Numbered from the stretch's first letter, positions 34,127 through 47,867 are shown. The stretch: 64,000 nt of DNA from Quercus robur (GCF_932294415.1 NC_065535.1:15724282-15788281); one strand, 5' to 3'. The notes: generated from the letters alone by a model not told the origin. Program-made: numbers and translations.

Positions 34127-37100
34127 ATGGCTGATAGCTGGGATGGGAGTTCTGAAATTGGCAGCCAGTCAGATGAGAGCTTTCATTTTGAAAGAGTGCA
34201 CCTTGAGCCTATATATGATGCATTTGTCTGCCCATTGACAAAGCAAGTTATGTCTGATCCTGTTACCTTAGAAAATGGGCAAACTTTCGAACGTGAAGCA
34301 ATTGAAAAGTGGTTCAGGGAATGCAAGGAGAGTGGAAGAAAGATGGTATGTCCTTTAACGCTTAAAGAATTAAAAAGCACAGATATGAACCCTAGCTTAG
34401 CTTTGCGGAACACCATTGAAGAGTGGACTGCTAGGAATGAAGCAGTTCAGCTTGATATGGCTCGTAGGTCATTGAATCTGGGCAGCTCAGAAACTGAAAT
34501 TCTTTATGCTTTAAAGTATGTTGAGCACATCTGCCAAAAGAGCCGATCAAACAAGCATATTGCACGTAGTGCAGGGTTGATACCCTTGATTGTTGACATG
34601 TTGAAGAGCGGCAGCCGTAGAGTTCGATGTAAAGCTTTGGAAACTCTCCGAATTGTGGTGGAGGAAGATACTGAGAATAAGGTAGGATGTCACAGGTTTT
34701 GTGATTCCTCATAGCTTCTATGGAATCACTAGCGTGGTTGGGCTTAGCACCTCTTTTTAATGGTTTCATTTTGTTTTGCAGGAAATGTTGGCTGAGGGGG
34801 ACATTGTGCGCACTATAGTAAAGTTCTTATCTCATGAGCTCTCCAAAGAGAGGGAGGAAGCTGTCTCTTTGCTGTATGAGCTCTCCAAATCTGAAACATT
34901 GTGTGAGAAGATTGGTTCAGTCAATGGAGCAATTCTTATATTGGTTGGGATGACAAGCAGTAAATCTGAAAATCTTCTTACTGTTGAGAAGGCTGAGAAA
35001 ACATTGGAGAATCTGGAGAAGTGTGAGAACAATGTGCGGCAGATGGCTGAAAATGGAAGATTGCAGCCTCTTCTGACACAAATCCTTGAAGGTGCTTGCA
35101 CTCACTACTATTTTATCCTTGCTTAATTTGTTGCAAACATAACTGAACTCCTTGGCCAATTTCTTTCTCATCAAAACATGGTTGCAAAAATGATTCTCGT
35201 TATGTTTGTTTGAATTTGAAGTTATATTGAACCATGTTGAAAGTCATACTGCCAATGTATTTATCACTGTGCTCCCTTATTTCTCTGAAATCTAGTTATA
35301 TCTGGAACTTTTGTTACAAATTATGGTAGTTTGATTTGTGCAATATCTATATTTTGGTCCTGAGATTTCATAATTTTAAGAGATTGAGAAGTACAGTTTT
35401 TGTTCTGCCTTTTCCTTGGCCATCATAAGCTGGTATTCCCTGTGGTCTTACTACTATGTAGGTCACACTTTCATTCTGAAGTGTACTGCTTCTGGCAGGG
35501 GTGCAACAAGACATGATGTTTTGCTTGCTAAAGTTAATTGTTAAGACTGTGCTTTGGAAGTGTAAGTTAATAATAACTTGATTTATATAAGTCAAACTTG
35601 TATGCATTGCCAAGTCAATAGCTAAATTAGAAAGCTCAAGTTTTTAACTTCTCAATTTGCTATTTTCAATCCAAGATGGATTAGTGCCTATTTGGTACCA
35701 CTTATTTTTACATTAAAAAAAAAAAAAAAAAGGTACAAAAAAAGGCTCTACTTAGAAAAATGTGGGAATTTATAAAGCTATACTTTGAAAAAATACAGTT
35801 TTAAACCATCCTCCCAAACGGGCACTTATTTCATTGGTTTTATTTACTTAAAAAAAATTCTAGGTAAAAAAGTACAGATGTATCAATAAAAAGTAAGACT
35901 TTGAAAATTTGTGACAGTGAAGAGAAGCTGGATTTCACATTCAATTTTGTTGTAGAAAAGATTCTATCAATACAAAAGGGTCTTGCATTTTGCAGGTGAG
36001 GAAAAGCATCTCATGAAACCTCTCTCTCACAACATGTGTGGGTCCCACATGAGGTGAGAGGGTGGTCTCATAAGATACCCTCTCCTAGGTGAGATGGTTT
36101 GTTGTATCACATTATAAAACATAATTTCTTTTGTCTTTCTGTCCTTTTCTTTTAATATTTTTTATGTAGAGATTTTTGATATATGGTTTGAAAACTTTGG
36201 CACACATTCCAAATGAAAAAATGATGTTCTAAAAGAAAATTTAAGGTTTTCTTGTATGAGATCTATGATGCCTATTCCTATAATCATCATTGGTCATCAT
36301 TGATTGATGAGTTTTTATAGACATAATTTTCTGTTTTCTTAGGGAATAGAAGGGGAATTGGGGGCTGGGGAAAGAAAGCATTTTGTAGAGGCATGGGCCC
36401 TCCTTAACAATGTAAGGATTTGAAAAGAGTAGAACTATTTTTGGTCATGTAATAAGTTAGAACATTAGCTACTTCTGCAATGAGTTCTAACTTTAATGGA
36501 ACCCTCATAAGAATGGGCGGACAGTGAAGTTGGGTTCAAGACCCATAGGGTCAAAGTAAAATGTGAATGTGTCACTGGGTTTGTTATATAGGTTTGAGCT
36601 GTACTTCTCTTTGATTTTGTTTTCTTTCATATTTAAATGTAGATATTGTTGTTCACGCTCCTTGAAGAAAAGCTATATTCCTTTCATGAATGTCATGCAA
36701 TTAACTCTGTTCCCTCAATGTGATGGTTGCAGGCCGACCAGAAACCAAACTTTCCATGGCTTCATACCTTGGCGAGCTGGTCTTGAACAATGATGTAAAA
36801 GTCATTGTGGCTAAAACTGTGGGTTCATCTTTGATTAATATCATGAGAAGTGGTACTATGGAGTGTAGAGAATCTGCTTTAAAAGCTCTAAACCAGATCT
36901 CCTCTTATGAGGCAAGTGCCAAAGTGCTGATAGAGGCTGGAATACTTCCCCCCCTTGTGAAGGACCTTTTCACTGTCGGTTCCAATCAGCTTCCCATGAG
37001 ACTAAAAGAGGTCTCTGCAACAATTCTTGCTAATGTTGTGAACTCAGGTTATGACTTCGATTCTATCCTAGTTGGATCTGACGACCAGACACTGGTCTCA

Positions 37101-38309
37101 GAAGACATAGTCCATAACCTACTACATCTTATTAGCAACACAGGTCCAGCAATTGAGTGCAAGCTTCTCCAGGTTCTTGTTGGACTCACTAGTTCTAAAA
37201 CAACAGTTCTTAATGTTGTTGCTGCCATCAAAAGCTCTGGTGCTACTATTAGTTTGGTTCAGTTTATTGAGGCTCCACAGAAAGATTTGCGTGTAGCTTC
37301 CATCAAACTTCTCCAGAACCTCTCCCCACTCATGGGCCAGGAACTGGCTGATGCCCTACGTGGCTCAGTTGGCCAGCTCAGCAGCCTAATTAAAGTCATA
37401 TCAGAAAATATAGGAATCACTGAAGAGCAGGCTGCAGCTGTTGGCCTTTTAGCTGATCTCCCTGAGAGGGACTTGGGCCTTACCAGGCAGATGCTAGATG
37501 AGTCTGCCTTTCAGATGATCATCAATAGAGTGGCCAGGATCCGGCAAGGGGAGACAAGGGGCACTCGCTTTGTCACACCATTTTTAGAAGGGCTCGTACG
37601 AGTCCTTGCAAGGGTTACATTTGTCTTAGCTGATGAACCTGATTGCGTTGCACTGTGCCGTGAGAACAATCTTGCTCAATTGTTTACTGACATGCTTCAG
37701 GCGAATGGACTAGACAATGTACAGATGATCTCTGCCACAGCATTGGAGAACTTATCACTAGAATCTAAAAATTTGACAAGATTGCCTGAGTTGCCATCAC
37801 CTGGCCTTTGTGGCTCAATCTTTCCATGTTTTAGCAAACCGCCTACTATATCTGGATTGTGTAAGCTTCACCGGGGTACATGTACACAGAGGGAATCCTT
37901 TTGTCTTCTAGAAGGACAGGCCGTGGAGAAGTTAGTAGCACTTTTGGACCACACAAATGAGAGGGTGGTTGAGGCCGCACTTGCTGCACTATCTACTTTG
38001 TTGGATGATGGGGTTGATATCGAACAAGGGGTAACAGTGCTGTGTGAGGCAGAGGGAATCAAACCTATACTTGACGTTTTACTCGAGAAACGGACAGACA
38101 ATCTGAGGCGGAGGGCAGTTTGGGTTGTTGAGAGAATTTTGCGTACAGATGATATAGCCTATGAAGTTTCAGGAGATCCAAACGTGAGTACAGCACTTGT
38201 TGATGCTTTTCAGCATGGTGACTATCGAACCAGGCAGATTGCTGAGCGTGCCTTGAAGCATGTTGATAAAATACCAAACTTTTCTGGAATCTTTCCAAAC
38301 ATGGGCTAG
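34127..38309 (+). CDS. SAUL1: U-box / ARM-repeat E3 ubiquitin ligase, SAUL1-PUB43/44 type
   Basis: Three coding exons: 34127-34681, 34782-35091 and 36733-38309, giving 813 residues against about 801 for Arabidopsis SAUL1 (PUB44, At1g20780). The U-box covers residues 28-102 (FVCPLTKQVMSDPVTLENGQ, TFEREAIEKWF, MVCPLTLKEL). ARM repeats fill the rest, for example VKFLSHELSKEREEAVSLLY, VEKLVALLDHTNERVVEAAL and RRAVWVVERILR, ending HVDKIPNFSGIFPNMG. SAUL1-type ligases sit at the plasma membrane through their ARM region and control premature senescence and immunity in Arabidopsis; AAO3 is a reported target. Orthology to SAUL1 versus the close PUB42/43 is not settled. Gene order with EH/Pan1 and the CCDC115-like gene supports it. 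Confidence 0.93.
35683..35825. mobile_element. Foldback MITE-like element in SAUL1 intron 2
   Basis: AGTGCCTATTTGG at the left is complementary, with a few changes, to CCAAACGGGCACT at the right, 143 bp apart, and the inside is A-rich. No protein is encoded. No clear target duplication was seen. A SINE-like piece with GTTGGGTTCAAGACCC lies further on, near 36457-36560. Confidence 0.55.
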
Positions 38310-41254
38310 GCCTCTTCTCAATGATTATTTGCTCCTTAAGTTGTCTAGTGCAAGGACCTGTATGTAATCTTTCTTTTGTCCCCAAGCAGTTTGTAGCATC
38401 AAGTTGAAAGTAGATATTGTTGTATACAGATTTTCCATTTGTAGAGGGTTTTGAGAGCTGTTGATTTGTTTTTAATAATTCTGTTTCAATCGATTTTCAT
38501 TTCTTTACTTGAAAGTCTTAAACTGCAAATCCAGTATTTATTCATTGAAGGGCGGGAAATTGTTAGATTTTCTATTGCTCAATCCTGGTAGAAGATCTTG
38601 GGTTCTTTCTATTCAGGCTTGGTTTCCTAATGATCTAGCATGCAGTTAATTTATTCTGATGCAGCCTGTGCCTCTGCACGATGTATGTACATATTCAACC
38701 ATGTTACATTAGCAACAAGACATCAGCTGAAAAATATCAATTGTAACCTTGGGCCCAAAATACTGAATTATTTAATTAAAAGATTCATTATGCCATCTTC
38801 ATACTCAATACTCCTAGACCTTGCCTTGTTGCAAAAAAAACATGCTGATGGAGAAGGAAGACTTCATTTTAAAAGAATTGTCCGCTGAATCTGAAATTTA
38901 CCAATAATTTTGTTGTATAGAGTTTCTTTTATAATTTTCCCTGATGAGATTCTTTTGTTGTCCTTCATTCTTGTTGTAAACCGAAAATTGTGATCATTTT
39001 ATAATTTAGGAGTGTGCTGTAGTATATGTATATCCTTAAAACTCACATTCATATTTCCCACTATCACATCTTGAAAATAAATATACTCCTTAGAGTTAAA
39101 CAAATAGGAAAAAAGTGAATGAGTTCTAATTCAAATAGTATTACATTCCATTTGCTGGAGTGTGAGATCATGTGTTCGGATCTCACCAAGTGTGTGCAAT
39201 TTACCAAGAGAGGAAACAAATTAATTGGTCATGACGCATATCCATGAACCATGATCATTCTCTAATGAAATAACTGGATATAACTATATAAGATTAGTGG
39301 TTGTACCCTAGAACTAATTATAGCTTTAAAAATTTGGGTTTGATAGTTTCATATGATAGTAGTTTTGCCACAATGAAATAACTGGATATAACTATATAAA
39401 GATCAGTGCCCTAGAACTAGTTAACAGCTTTAAAATTTTGGGTTTGAGAGTTTCATATGAGGTTTTGAAGTTGAGCAGAGGTTGATTTATAATAAAGGGA
39501 CAAGTATGAATTTGGATCATGAAAGATAACGTTGTTTGTAACCGTACTTGACTAAATACACTACATATTTCACCAGTAATGTGATCAATTTCTTGATCGT
39601 TAGGAAATTTTTTAGGGAAATATTATGTTTTTTTCCTCTTCCTTCAATTTTGAAGGGAAAACAAATTCTAGCCTACTAAGCTCTTTTGTTTTTTTTTTTT
39701 TTTTTTTGATTACTTGGGAAAGTAATTGTTCGAGAAAGCTTGCTGGATATATATATATATATATATATATAATATTTTTCCCTTCATAAAAAAAAAAAAA
39801 AAAAACAGTTAGTATATATATTTTTTCAAAAAATATATATTATTAATTTTTGGGTTTTTTATTAATTTTTTTTATTTACCGTGAGAAACTCATAGATACC
39901 CAAAACAACGGTAAAGTCCGTTATTTAAGGACTATATTAAATAGCATTTAAAGTTTGAAGACTAAAATGATTAAATCGAATATTGTACGACTAATTTGAA
40001 TTTTGATCAAAGTTAAAAAGTGGAACTTATAATTTAAGTTTTTTTTTTTTTTTTTTTATAAATTTTAATGAAAGATTGTTGAACATACATATTTTCATCA
40101 TATCATTCCCATTTGCAATTTAGGACCGATCTAATTGAGTTTTGTACTAATTTACTACTTTCCTTAAACATGAGCTCAAAAAAAATAAAAAAGTCGCGAG
40201 TATGAATTAGGATCAAGAAAGATAATATTGTTTTGTGATTAACAGTTAGGATCAAGAAAGTAAATAAGTTTAGAAATCATTTAAAAAGGGAGGGGGAGGG
40301 GGATTGGGTTTGCACTTTGCATCAACAAACCCATGTTTAAAAAGAGAGAGAGAGAGAGAGAGAGAAGAAGAAGAAAACAAGATAAAATGCATTCACAATT
40401 AGTCAACTACAAGATTTTTTTTGGGGGATGAAGTTAGTTAAATGTCGTTGAAACTGATTATATGAGCCAAAAACAGTTTATGACTGCTTCACACCATGAT
40501 TGATTCGCAAACACAAAAAATGATACATGATACATTCTAGATATCTCCTATAGCAATTGTTTGTGACCGAATGAGATATCAATTTAATACATTTTCTAAT
40601 TTCTTTACAAATCACAACCGAAGAAAAAAAAAAAAAAAAAAAAAAAAGCTAATTCAATGCTTAGGAAGATAATAAATTCTAAAATTTTAACAAAACATCA
40701 ACTTCTTGAGATCTCAAATGAGTCAAATTAAGAACCAATCAGAGGTATAGCGTATTTTGTGGGGACTTGAAATGTGCCTAACGAGGCGACCAAGTCTTAT
40801 GTTCAAGAAAGACTAAGTTTAAAGTCAAACATTCAAAAAGAGAGGCTGTAAAACATTCCAAAATTTATGCAACTATGTTCCTTATTCAATATCGGCTCAA
40901 AAGAACCCACATGAGGAACGGGTGTGATGGGTTACAACTCAAGCTAATAACAAAAGCCACAAATTGGACGTTTAAACAAGAAAGAGGATATTGGTGCAAA
41001 ATATGTGAAAGTAGTACAGAATCAATTTTATGAATGGTGGTGAATAAATTACATCAAAAGATACATGAACCAACCTTACCTTTAATAGCACTGGGAATAA
41101 GAACCGAAATCAGAGGTAGTCGCCAGGATACAATTTGTTTTTTTGTCCAACTAATAGAGAACAGAATTTTGCCAGTTGCGAAAATCTGCTCCAAATGATG
41201 AGGGAGAAATGAATGTATTTGATTTTCTGCATGAGAGTCGGTCTGCAATGTACT
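38310..41254. other. Spacer between convergent SAUL1 and F-box genes
   Basis: It begins with the SAUL1 3' UTR. A SINE-like piece lies near 39119-39215 (GAGTTCTAATTCAAATAGT and TGTGTTCGGATCTCACC). A 108-bp tandem duplication is at 39264-39463, a TA microsatellite at 39747-39770, and a GA run at 40342-40377. The end is probably the 3' UTR of the minus-strand F-box gene. No other gene was recognised. Confidence 0.5.
39264..39463. repeat. 108-bp tandem duplication
   Basis: Two copies begin AATGAAATAACTGGATATAA and end near TTGGGTTTGA(T/G)AGTTTCATA. They differ by small indels. Function unknown. Confidence 0.8.
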
Positions 41255-42988
41255 TCACAGATGTAGCACTGCCAGTGTTTTAGTCATGCACGAAGAAGCA
41301 TCCAGTTCATGAGTTACATGATTCCTAGAAATATGCCTCCAGCTAGCCCCCAGATCAGATACATCACAGACAGTCAAGAAATCCAGTATCTGACCAAATA
41401 TTTTGAACATTTCAACCCCAAATATCAGGTTTCTATCACCAACAAATGCGGCATTCCAGTCCATTGGAGCATCAGGATGTACAGAAGCCTCAGACCACGT
41501 AAGATACATGAGATCTAGCTCCCACAGCTTTCTAACAGCCTTGTTTCTCCGGCCTATTTGACCATCTCCTTCACACCAGGAGACAGAAAGCATGAACAGC
41601 CGGCCATTACAACATACAAGTTTCGGGTGATACTCATGAACACGGGATGGGAATGGGGTCGTTTGGATTCCAATCCAGTATCCCCTTTCTATGTCATATC
41701 CTGCAAGTCTGTCGGTCTCAGAATATACATAAAACATTCCATTACAAACAACACCAGAACAAACAATTCCAAAATCTACAGGCATCTTCTGGATTTCTGT
41801 CCATTTATTTGACGCTGAGTCATAGATTTCTCCAGAATCCAAAGGCTCGTCCCAAGATCCAAGACCTCCTACAGAAATCAGCACAAACCTTCTACAGCCT
41901 TTTGCGCTTGACTGATCACTTTTTTGTCTCGTAAATTTGTACGACTTTCTATTGGGCAACAATGAAGCCTCATTTTCATCAAATGCGTTTCTGTATTGTC
42001 GTCTTAGTGAAAGCCTGTGAGGATCCTCATAAACATCCGACACCCCACCAACCCGAGATCTGTAAAAGCGTCTATCTAGACGATTTTGATTCAATGTAAA
42101 ATCTGAACTGACCTCAGAAACCCCTAAAATAGGCATCGACCTTGCATGCTTCATAGATGAGACTTTACGCCAAGATTTAGTCAATGGACTAAACACTAAC
42201 ACCCCTTTGTGCGTCTTATATGAGCTCCTATCCACCCTCCCGAAGCTGGTCAAGCTAGAACAACCTCCAACAACATATATATCATCCTGGATACTGGCAA
42301 TAGAGAACATGAACCTTCCTTTGAGAATATCAGCATTTATCCTATGCCATTGGCCTTGAGAAACATCTAATGCATGTATCTCACCAGAACAAAAGCCACC
42401 TTTAACAACACCAAACAGAAACGCCCATGGTTTCTGATGTGGACCATCCCATCTCATCTGTAGAAACCGATGAGTGGTAGTCAAGTGTAGCCATTTCTTG
42501 CAGACAAGCCGGGCGGTCATAAGACTAGTCATCGGGAGTTTCACCAAGCACATTTCCAGAATGTCATCCGGAAGAAATATGTGCATTCTACTGTTTCTTA
42601 CTGATTCTTCAAGCTCAAAATCCTTCCTATTATTTTTCCTCCAAAACCTTTCCTTCACCCCGTGTGAGAAGCAATCCACTGCAGTTTCTTCAGTGCCGCA
42701 AATCATTTTGTACCCTTTGCCTTCTTCGCTGGAACTCGACCTCCTTCTACTACTTGTATCCCCAAATTCATCACTAGTATCAGCACCCACTTTGCAACCT
42801 CCGCCTCTACCATACAAAGTAAGACACCTCAGAGAAACCCCTCGTGTATCATCCACTTCCTCTCCCCTGCCACCTTTGTACTTCTTCTTCAACTTCTGGC
42901 TCACACTTCTGACGAGACGTTTCGACACACTCAAAGCCTCGAAATCTTGACCAAGTGATTGTTCTCCAGTCAGTCTCTCAGAAAACAT
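41255..42988 (-). CDS. CFK1: F-box/kelch-repeat protein, CFK1 type
   Basis: A single exon of 577 residues on the minus strand, starting at the ATG complementary to 42988-42986. The first 130 residues are basic and Ser-rich (RLVRSVSQKLKKKYKGG, SSRRRSSSSEEGK). The F-box spans about 136-178 (HIFLPDDILEMCLVKLPMTS, LVCKKWL). Kelch units follow, with DDIYVVGGCSS, VLISVGGLGSWDEPLDSGEI and GMFYVYSETDRLAGYD. The layout matches Arabidopsis At5g42350/At5g42360 (CFK1/CFK2), which as I recall interact with the COP9 signalosome and promote hypocotyl growth. F-box proteins are substrate receptors of SCF ligases; the substrate here is unknown. Upstream sequence to about 44000 may hold a leader intron. Confidence 0.9.
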   Translation of the reverse strand: MFSERLTGEQSLGQDFEALSVSKRLVRSVSQKLKKKYKGGRGEEVDDTRGVSLRCLTLYGRGGGCKVGADTSDEFGDTSSRRRSSSSEEGKGYKMICGTEETAVDCFSHGVKERFWRKNNRKDFELEESVRNSRMHIFLPDDILEMCLVKLPMTSLMTARLVCKKWLHLTTTHRFLQMRWDGPHQKPWAFLFGVVKGGFCSGEIHALDVSQGQWHRINADILKGRFMFSIASIQDDIYVVGGCSSLTSFGRVDRSSYKTHKGVLVFSPLTKSWRKVSSMKHARSMPILGVSEVSSDFTLNQNRLDRRFYRSRVGGVSDVYEDPHRLSLRRQYRNAFDENEASLLPNRKSYKFTRQKSDQSSAKGCRRFVLISVGGLGSWDEPLDSGEIYDSASNKWTEIQKMPVDFGIVCSGVVCNGMFYVYSETDRLAGYDIERGYWIGIQTTPFPSRVHEYHPKLVCCNGRLFMLSVSWCEGDGQIGRRNKAVRKLWELDLMYLTWSEASVHPDAPMDWNAAFVGDRNLIFGVEMFKIFGQILDFLTVCDVSDLGASWRHISRNHVTHELDASSCMTKTLAVLHL

Positions 42989-45900
42989 TCTGTGTTCTCT
43001 ACTTTTTCACCAGCAAAATCACGTACCTAATCACAATCGCGCAAATCACACTAATCCTCATCCCCAAAACTCCTCTTCCATCATTCATCTAAAAAAACAA
43101 AACAACTAAAACACATTAAACCCCGAACAACCATACATAAAACAAACATAGGCCAAAAAAAAAAACATATAAACATGAAGCTGCTAACTGAAATCATTAC
43201 CTAAAAATGAACATCTTCACGCATACCAAACCACATTTCTACTTTATGCTAAAATGCAAGTAAAGTCAAAACCTTGTCTTCGAAGCGAAACTAACCAGTC
43301 CAAATTGAATTGAAATTCATTCAAAATTCATCATTTTCTATTCACAACTTTCACCGAAACCACGCAAACATAGAGTCAACAATTTCACCAAATTTCAAGA
43401 AACCTCAAGCCAAAAAAAGAAAAAAAATTACTAAAACGAAAGTCTGTTACAACAATTTACTAGCAGAATGGACCATTGATTTATATATATATTTACAAAG
43501 CTAATTAAAAAAAACGGAAAGCTTTATCAAATTAATTACTTTTACCATTCACCAGATCCACAAAAATTAAGTTATAGTGAAAGCGCAAAATCCGTTATTT
43601 ACGAGACACTCATGACCGTTTATATTACACTAGTAATTCTAAATCACTCAATTTTCAATACAGTTTTTTTTTTTTTTTTTAATTTAAGAAAAAGAAAGAA
43701 GAAGCAATATTCAAGAATATAAATATAGAAAATAAAGCTCAGAAATCCATTTCTCCTATATATATCAATCTAACGCGCCGTTTGGTTTATTGAGAAATCA
43801 AGATTCAAGGAAAACGTGCTTCAACTAGAAATCCTCAGTAAACAAACACAAAATTAACAGGAAAAAAATGGAAAAAGGTAAAAAGAGCTTACAAGTTAGG
43901 AAAATGTGAAGCTGAGCTGAGAAAATCCATAATGTGTGCAAATCTGAGATGAGATTTGATCATTTTGAGCTGAAAAGAAGAATGGGTGAGTGAATGTGTT
44001 TTTTTTTTTTTTTTTTTTTTTTTCTGGGATTAAATTAAATATGGAAAGCCAAACATTAGATCGAACATAAAGACCTGAAAGTTCTTTTTAAATTTATTTT
44101 ATAAATAAAATAAATACAAAAATTTTGTGGGTTTGGTTTGGTCTCTCACTCAGCTTGTATCTCGAGGCTGGAATTTTTAGTAAAGCGATTGAAGCACTGA
44201 TTAAAAAGCGACCCATCAGCTTCACTTACTTTTCTTTTTTCCATTTTTAAAAAAACATTTGGGCATTATTGTTTGTTTTTTCTCACTTTGTTTTTTCTTT
44301 TTTTCCACTGGGTTTTTATTTGATGCGAGCGTGATCTTAAAGCTTAATTTTGGTATCTTTGTTTTGCAGCCGTTGGATTTTGTTTTGATGATCTCGAGGG
44401 TGCGGTCACGTTTTTCAAATGGTGGGGCCAGGTCTCGACGAACTTTTTGTTTCTTTTTTGCATAAATTTAGTGCTTTACTTGGCACGAGTGGGGTACACG
44501 TGTGAAGATTGCCGGAGGAGCGAGGGCAGTGAGTGATAGGATGAGAAATGAATCCGAAATGGTTGGCAAATGGCAACAGTGGCGGTGAAATTTTCTTTGG
44601 GGGTAGTTAGGAATGGTGGGGGGTGGGGGCCATCAACTGTGTACGAGTCCAGGGGTACGACTATGCAATCCAACCACTTTATTTCAGATTGGCTAACTGT
44701 TTCCACAGTCTTTTGCGGTGAAGTACTTGTCGCCCGTGTTTGTTTTAAGACCGTGACAAAACTTTACAATAGATATTACATGTGGATGAGATTGAAATTG
44801 ATTATTTATTACTTCCATATAAAATAATGTAGACTTAGAATTATTGCTTTTTTTTTTTTATAAGTGTTATTTTTATTTGTATATTTTTTATGGGTATATG
44901 TTTTTTTTTTTTTTAAATTAGACTAATAACATAAAGAATCTCATTAACAATGATTTTCAAATTTATAACCTATTGTGAAAGTTACAAGTTGATGTGTTAA
45001 AAGTATGGATGGACAACAATAGGCCAAACATTTTTGGTTTTATATATATATATTATTAATATTATAGATAAGTTCTTTGACCCTTCCTTATCTTTCTTTC
45101 ATTTGGGTTTAAGTAAAAAATATTTAGGATATGATTGATACATTGTAACAACTCTTGTAATGGAAAAATTATTTTATGTGTAATAGTTTAAGTTATTCAA
45201 TTTGATTTTTATTTTTTTGAAGAAACGGTAATACTTATAAGAACACATAAACACGAAAGTAATATATAGAGTTTTTTAAACAAACTTATAATACATTACA
45301 TAACAAGAAATAGTTATTATATAGAAATAACTATTCATTAAATTGAAGGATTAATATACCTCTTTAAAATTGTTGTAATAGATATTCTTTGATGCATGTA
45401 ATTTTTTTTTAAATTAATATATTTCTAACAAAAAGAAATTCTTGTGCATAATCTACTACAAGCTTTTCATATGTAACAACCAAATTTGTTGAATAGTAAT
45501 AATAATTCCATTACAACATGTTTTATTTTCAGTAATAAAGAATAATTTTTCTAATGTAATCTTCATTTCATGTATCAAATGTGCCTTCAGAAGAGTTGAT
45601 AATAACAATGATAAATAGAAAATAAAAATAGATATTCCTAACTAGTACTAAATACATTTCACCTGAAATTGTATAAATTGATTTCGATTAAGTTTGAGGT
45701 ATTTTTGGATTGTTGGGTTTTATCAAGCCTAATTAAAAAATTGAGTTTTGATTCAACCGTCTAAACTCATTATTTAATGAATATTGCAATTTACATAATT
45801 TGGTCTAATATTTTAATTTTATCAAAACTAAATCTCAAAATATTATAATGAATCAAAATAATAAAAAATTTAAACTAAATCTAAAACCCCAAAAAGAGGT

Positions 45901-47104
45901 CAACCGCAATTCATGGGAGTGTTGGAACACCCGAATAACACTCTATATACCTGTAGCCTTTGAAGTACATGATGGAAATTAATAACTAATAAGACATGTG
46001 AATACATGATTAATTTCGGACACACATATATCAAACAAGAGCAATAAATGTTTCCCTTAGGTTAAGGAATGGACCACATCACCTTTAATTATGGGCCTAT
46101 ATGGGATGGTCGTGGTCCTAAAACCAATTAATGCATGCTAGACTAGATAATAGATATAACTAGCTTTTTGTGCCGAATTTCTTTCAACTTCAACAACTAA
46201 ATCTTACTCGTTTTTGTTTGACTCTATCTATTCCAAAGAATTCATAAATCTTCTTAGAAAATTTGGAAATAGACCTTCAACTTCAACACCTTGGAAATTG
46301 TACACAAATCATTATCCAAGAGACGTAGATATTGGAGGGGTTCAAATTCTTCTAGTTTAGTACTATATATGTACTATGTAATAGTTTGGAGTTTGGAGTT
46401 GCATAGAATTTTTTTCCCCCTAGCAAAAATCATGATGATTAAGTTTGACATTACAATTTTCGTAATCATTATGCATTGAGATTTCACCAAAACTTGATCT
46501 CCATTGCGGCTGTTCATTTAAATCATAAACTGATAAACAAGAGCCAATGTATTTCATTTCCAAATAAATCATTTAAAACTCATATACAAGGATGAGGAGA
46601 TGATGATGATGATGGAGTAGCGCATGCGTGAACGTATTTTACTTGCTCTTGGCTCCTATTTGAGGAGCCAAAACCAATGAGAAGCCTCTGACCGCCGCAT
46701 ATACATATGTTTTTATAACATACCACTAATATACTTTTATTAGTTTCATTTTTTTTTTAATGATTCCATATATATAATAATGAAGAAAGAATAATTTGAA
46801 CTGTATATGGTTCTTCTAGTAAAAGAGAGGAGACAATTCTATTGAGCTATAAGGCTCTAAGCTATTAATCTCTATATGTTAAGAAAATTCAAAAAATTAG
46901 TTATATCTATCGTTCGTTTTTTTTTTTTTTTTAAAAGGTTAGTTATAGCTTCAAAAAATGTCAAAAATACCCCTAATATCATTAAATGATTTTTATTCTT
47001 AAAAAATAAAAAAATATGGTTAAAATTGTAATTCAACAAAATTCAAAAAAAAAAATACTAGAGATATTTTTTTCCTAAAAATTAGCACACTCTTTATTTA
47101 AATA
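42989..47104. other. F-box gene leader/promoter and AT-rich spacer
   Basis: The first kilobase probably contains the leader of the minus-strand F-box gene; GTAAG-type donors occur on the minus strand near 43900. A long T run lies at 43999-44023. From about 44500 on, the DNA is AT-rich with short repeats and no recognisable gene, RNA or intact element. Confidence 0.5.
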
Positions 47105-47109
47105 TATCT

Positions 47110-47867
47110 TGTAAGAACACGTTTTGCAGTCCAAGCCCAAGATGTATGAGATATTGGTCCAGTGAGCTCAATATAATAAATTTGTAAAGAGCGGGTCAAA
47201 GAACTAGTCCCTAATGAATTTAACAACGGCTAGTATGGGTTTAGAGGATGATCAAGCAAGAACAAGGAATATAAAACTGAATGAATTCCTTGTCCGAGAA
47301 GGTCAGTTTTCCATATAGATCAATAACGGTTGAGTACAAGTAAAATTTTGATTGCTACAGTATTCTTTCTCTATTTTCCCAATCCCTTCCTCATGGATGG
47401 TCTCTCACATTATATAGCTCCCTTTGGACCATCTTGATCCTACATTTGTTTATCATTTGAGCCCTTACTTGAGTACCTGTCCCATCAGACACCTTCTTAG
47501 GCTTTCTGTGAATTGTAATAGCCAAGACAGCATTGTTCAGGGGTCTTTTCCACATAAATGCAGCCAGAAAAATAGCTGCAGTGCATTCAATGCAGTGGTA
47601 GCAGCTTTCCTTTAAATATTTTTGGGTTTCCCTCATTCTCGTATGTTCATGATGCACGTCCCTATCACTGGAACTTCTTGGAAGGTTACCCTGATTGTAG
47701 GAATACATATTTGAGCTATATTTATCATATCCGATGAGGAATCCCTCCTCGAACCACCTTCCATTCCTTCACTGGAATCACCAATAACTATTTATTCCTC
47801 CTTGAACCATTCATTTTCTAGGCCAAGGCCCAAGACCCAATATACAATTTAGGCCTTTAACCCTACA
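47110..47867 (-). mobile_element. Solo LTR, family D, 5-bp TSD TATCT
   Basis: The element is 758 bp with TG...CA ends, flanked by TATCT at 47105-47109 and 47868-47872. In reverse it aligns with the LTR at 50847-51594 through GCACTGCAGCT, GACCCCTGAACAATGCTG, GGTGTCTGATGGGA, a TATATAATGTG promoter-like motif and AATACTGTAGCA. No internal region is present, so it is a solo LTR left by recombination. The perfect duplication suggests moderate age. Confidence 0.93.

Noticed and set aside
36002-36095. Hairpin-like sequence CTCTCTCAC...GTGAGAG resembling a small-RNA precursor
   Set aside because: The arms are short and imperfect, and nothing identifies a mature miRNA; it is more likely a decayed foldback element.
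47391-47708. Open frame of 105 codons, minus strand
   Set aside because: It is contained in a solo LTR with exact ends; no domain.
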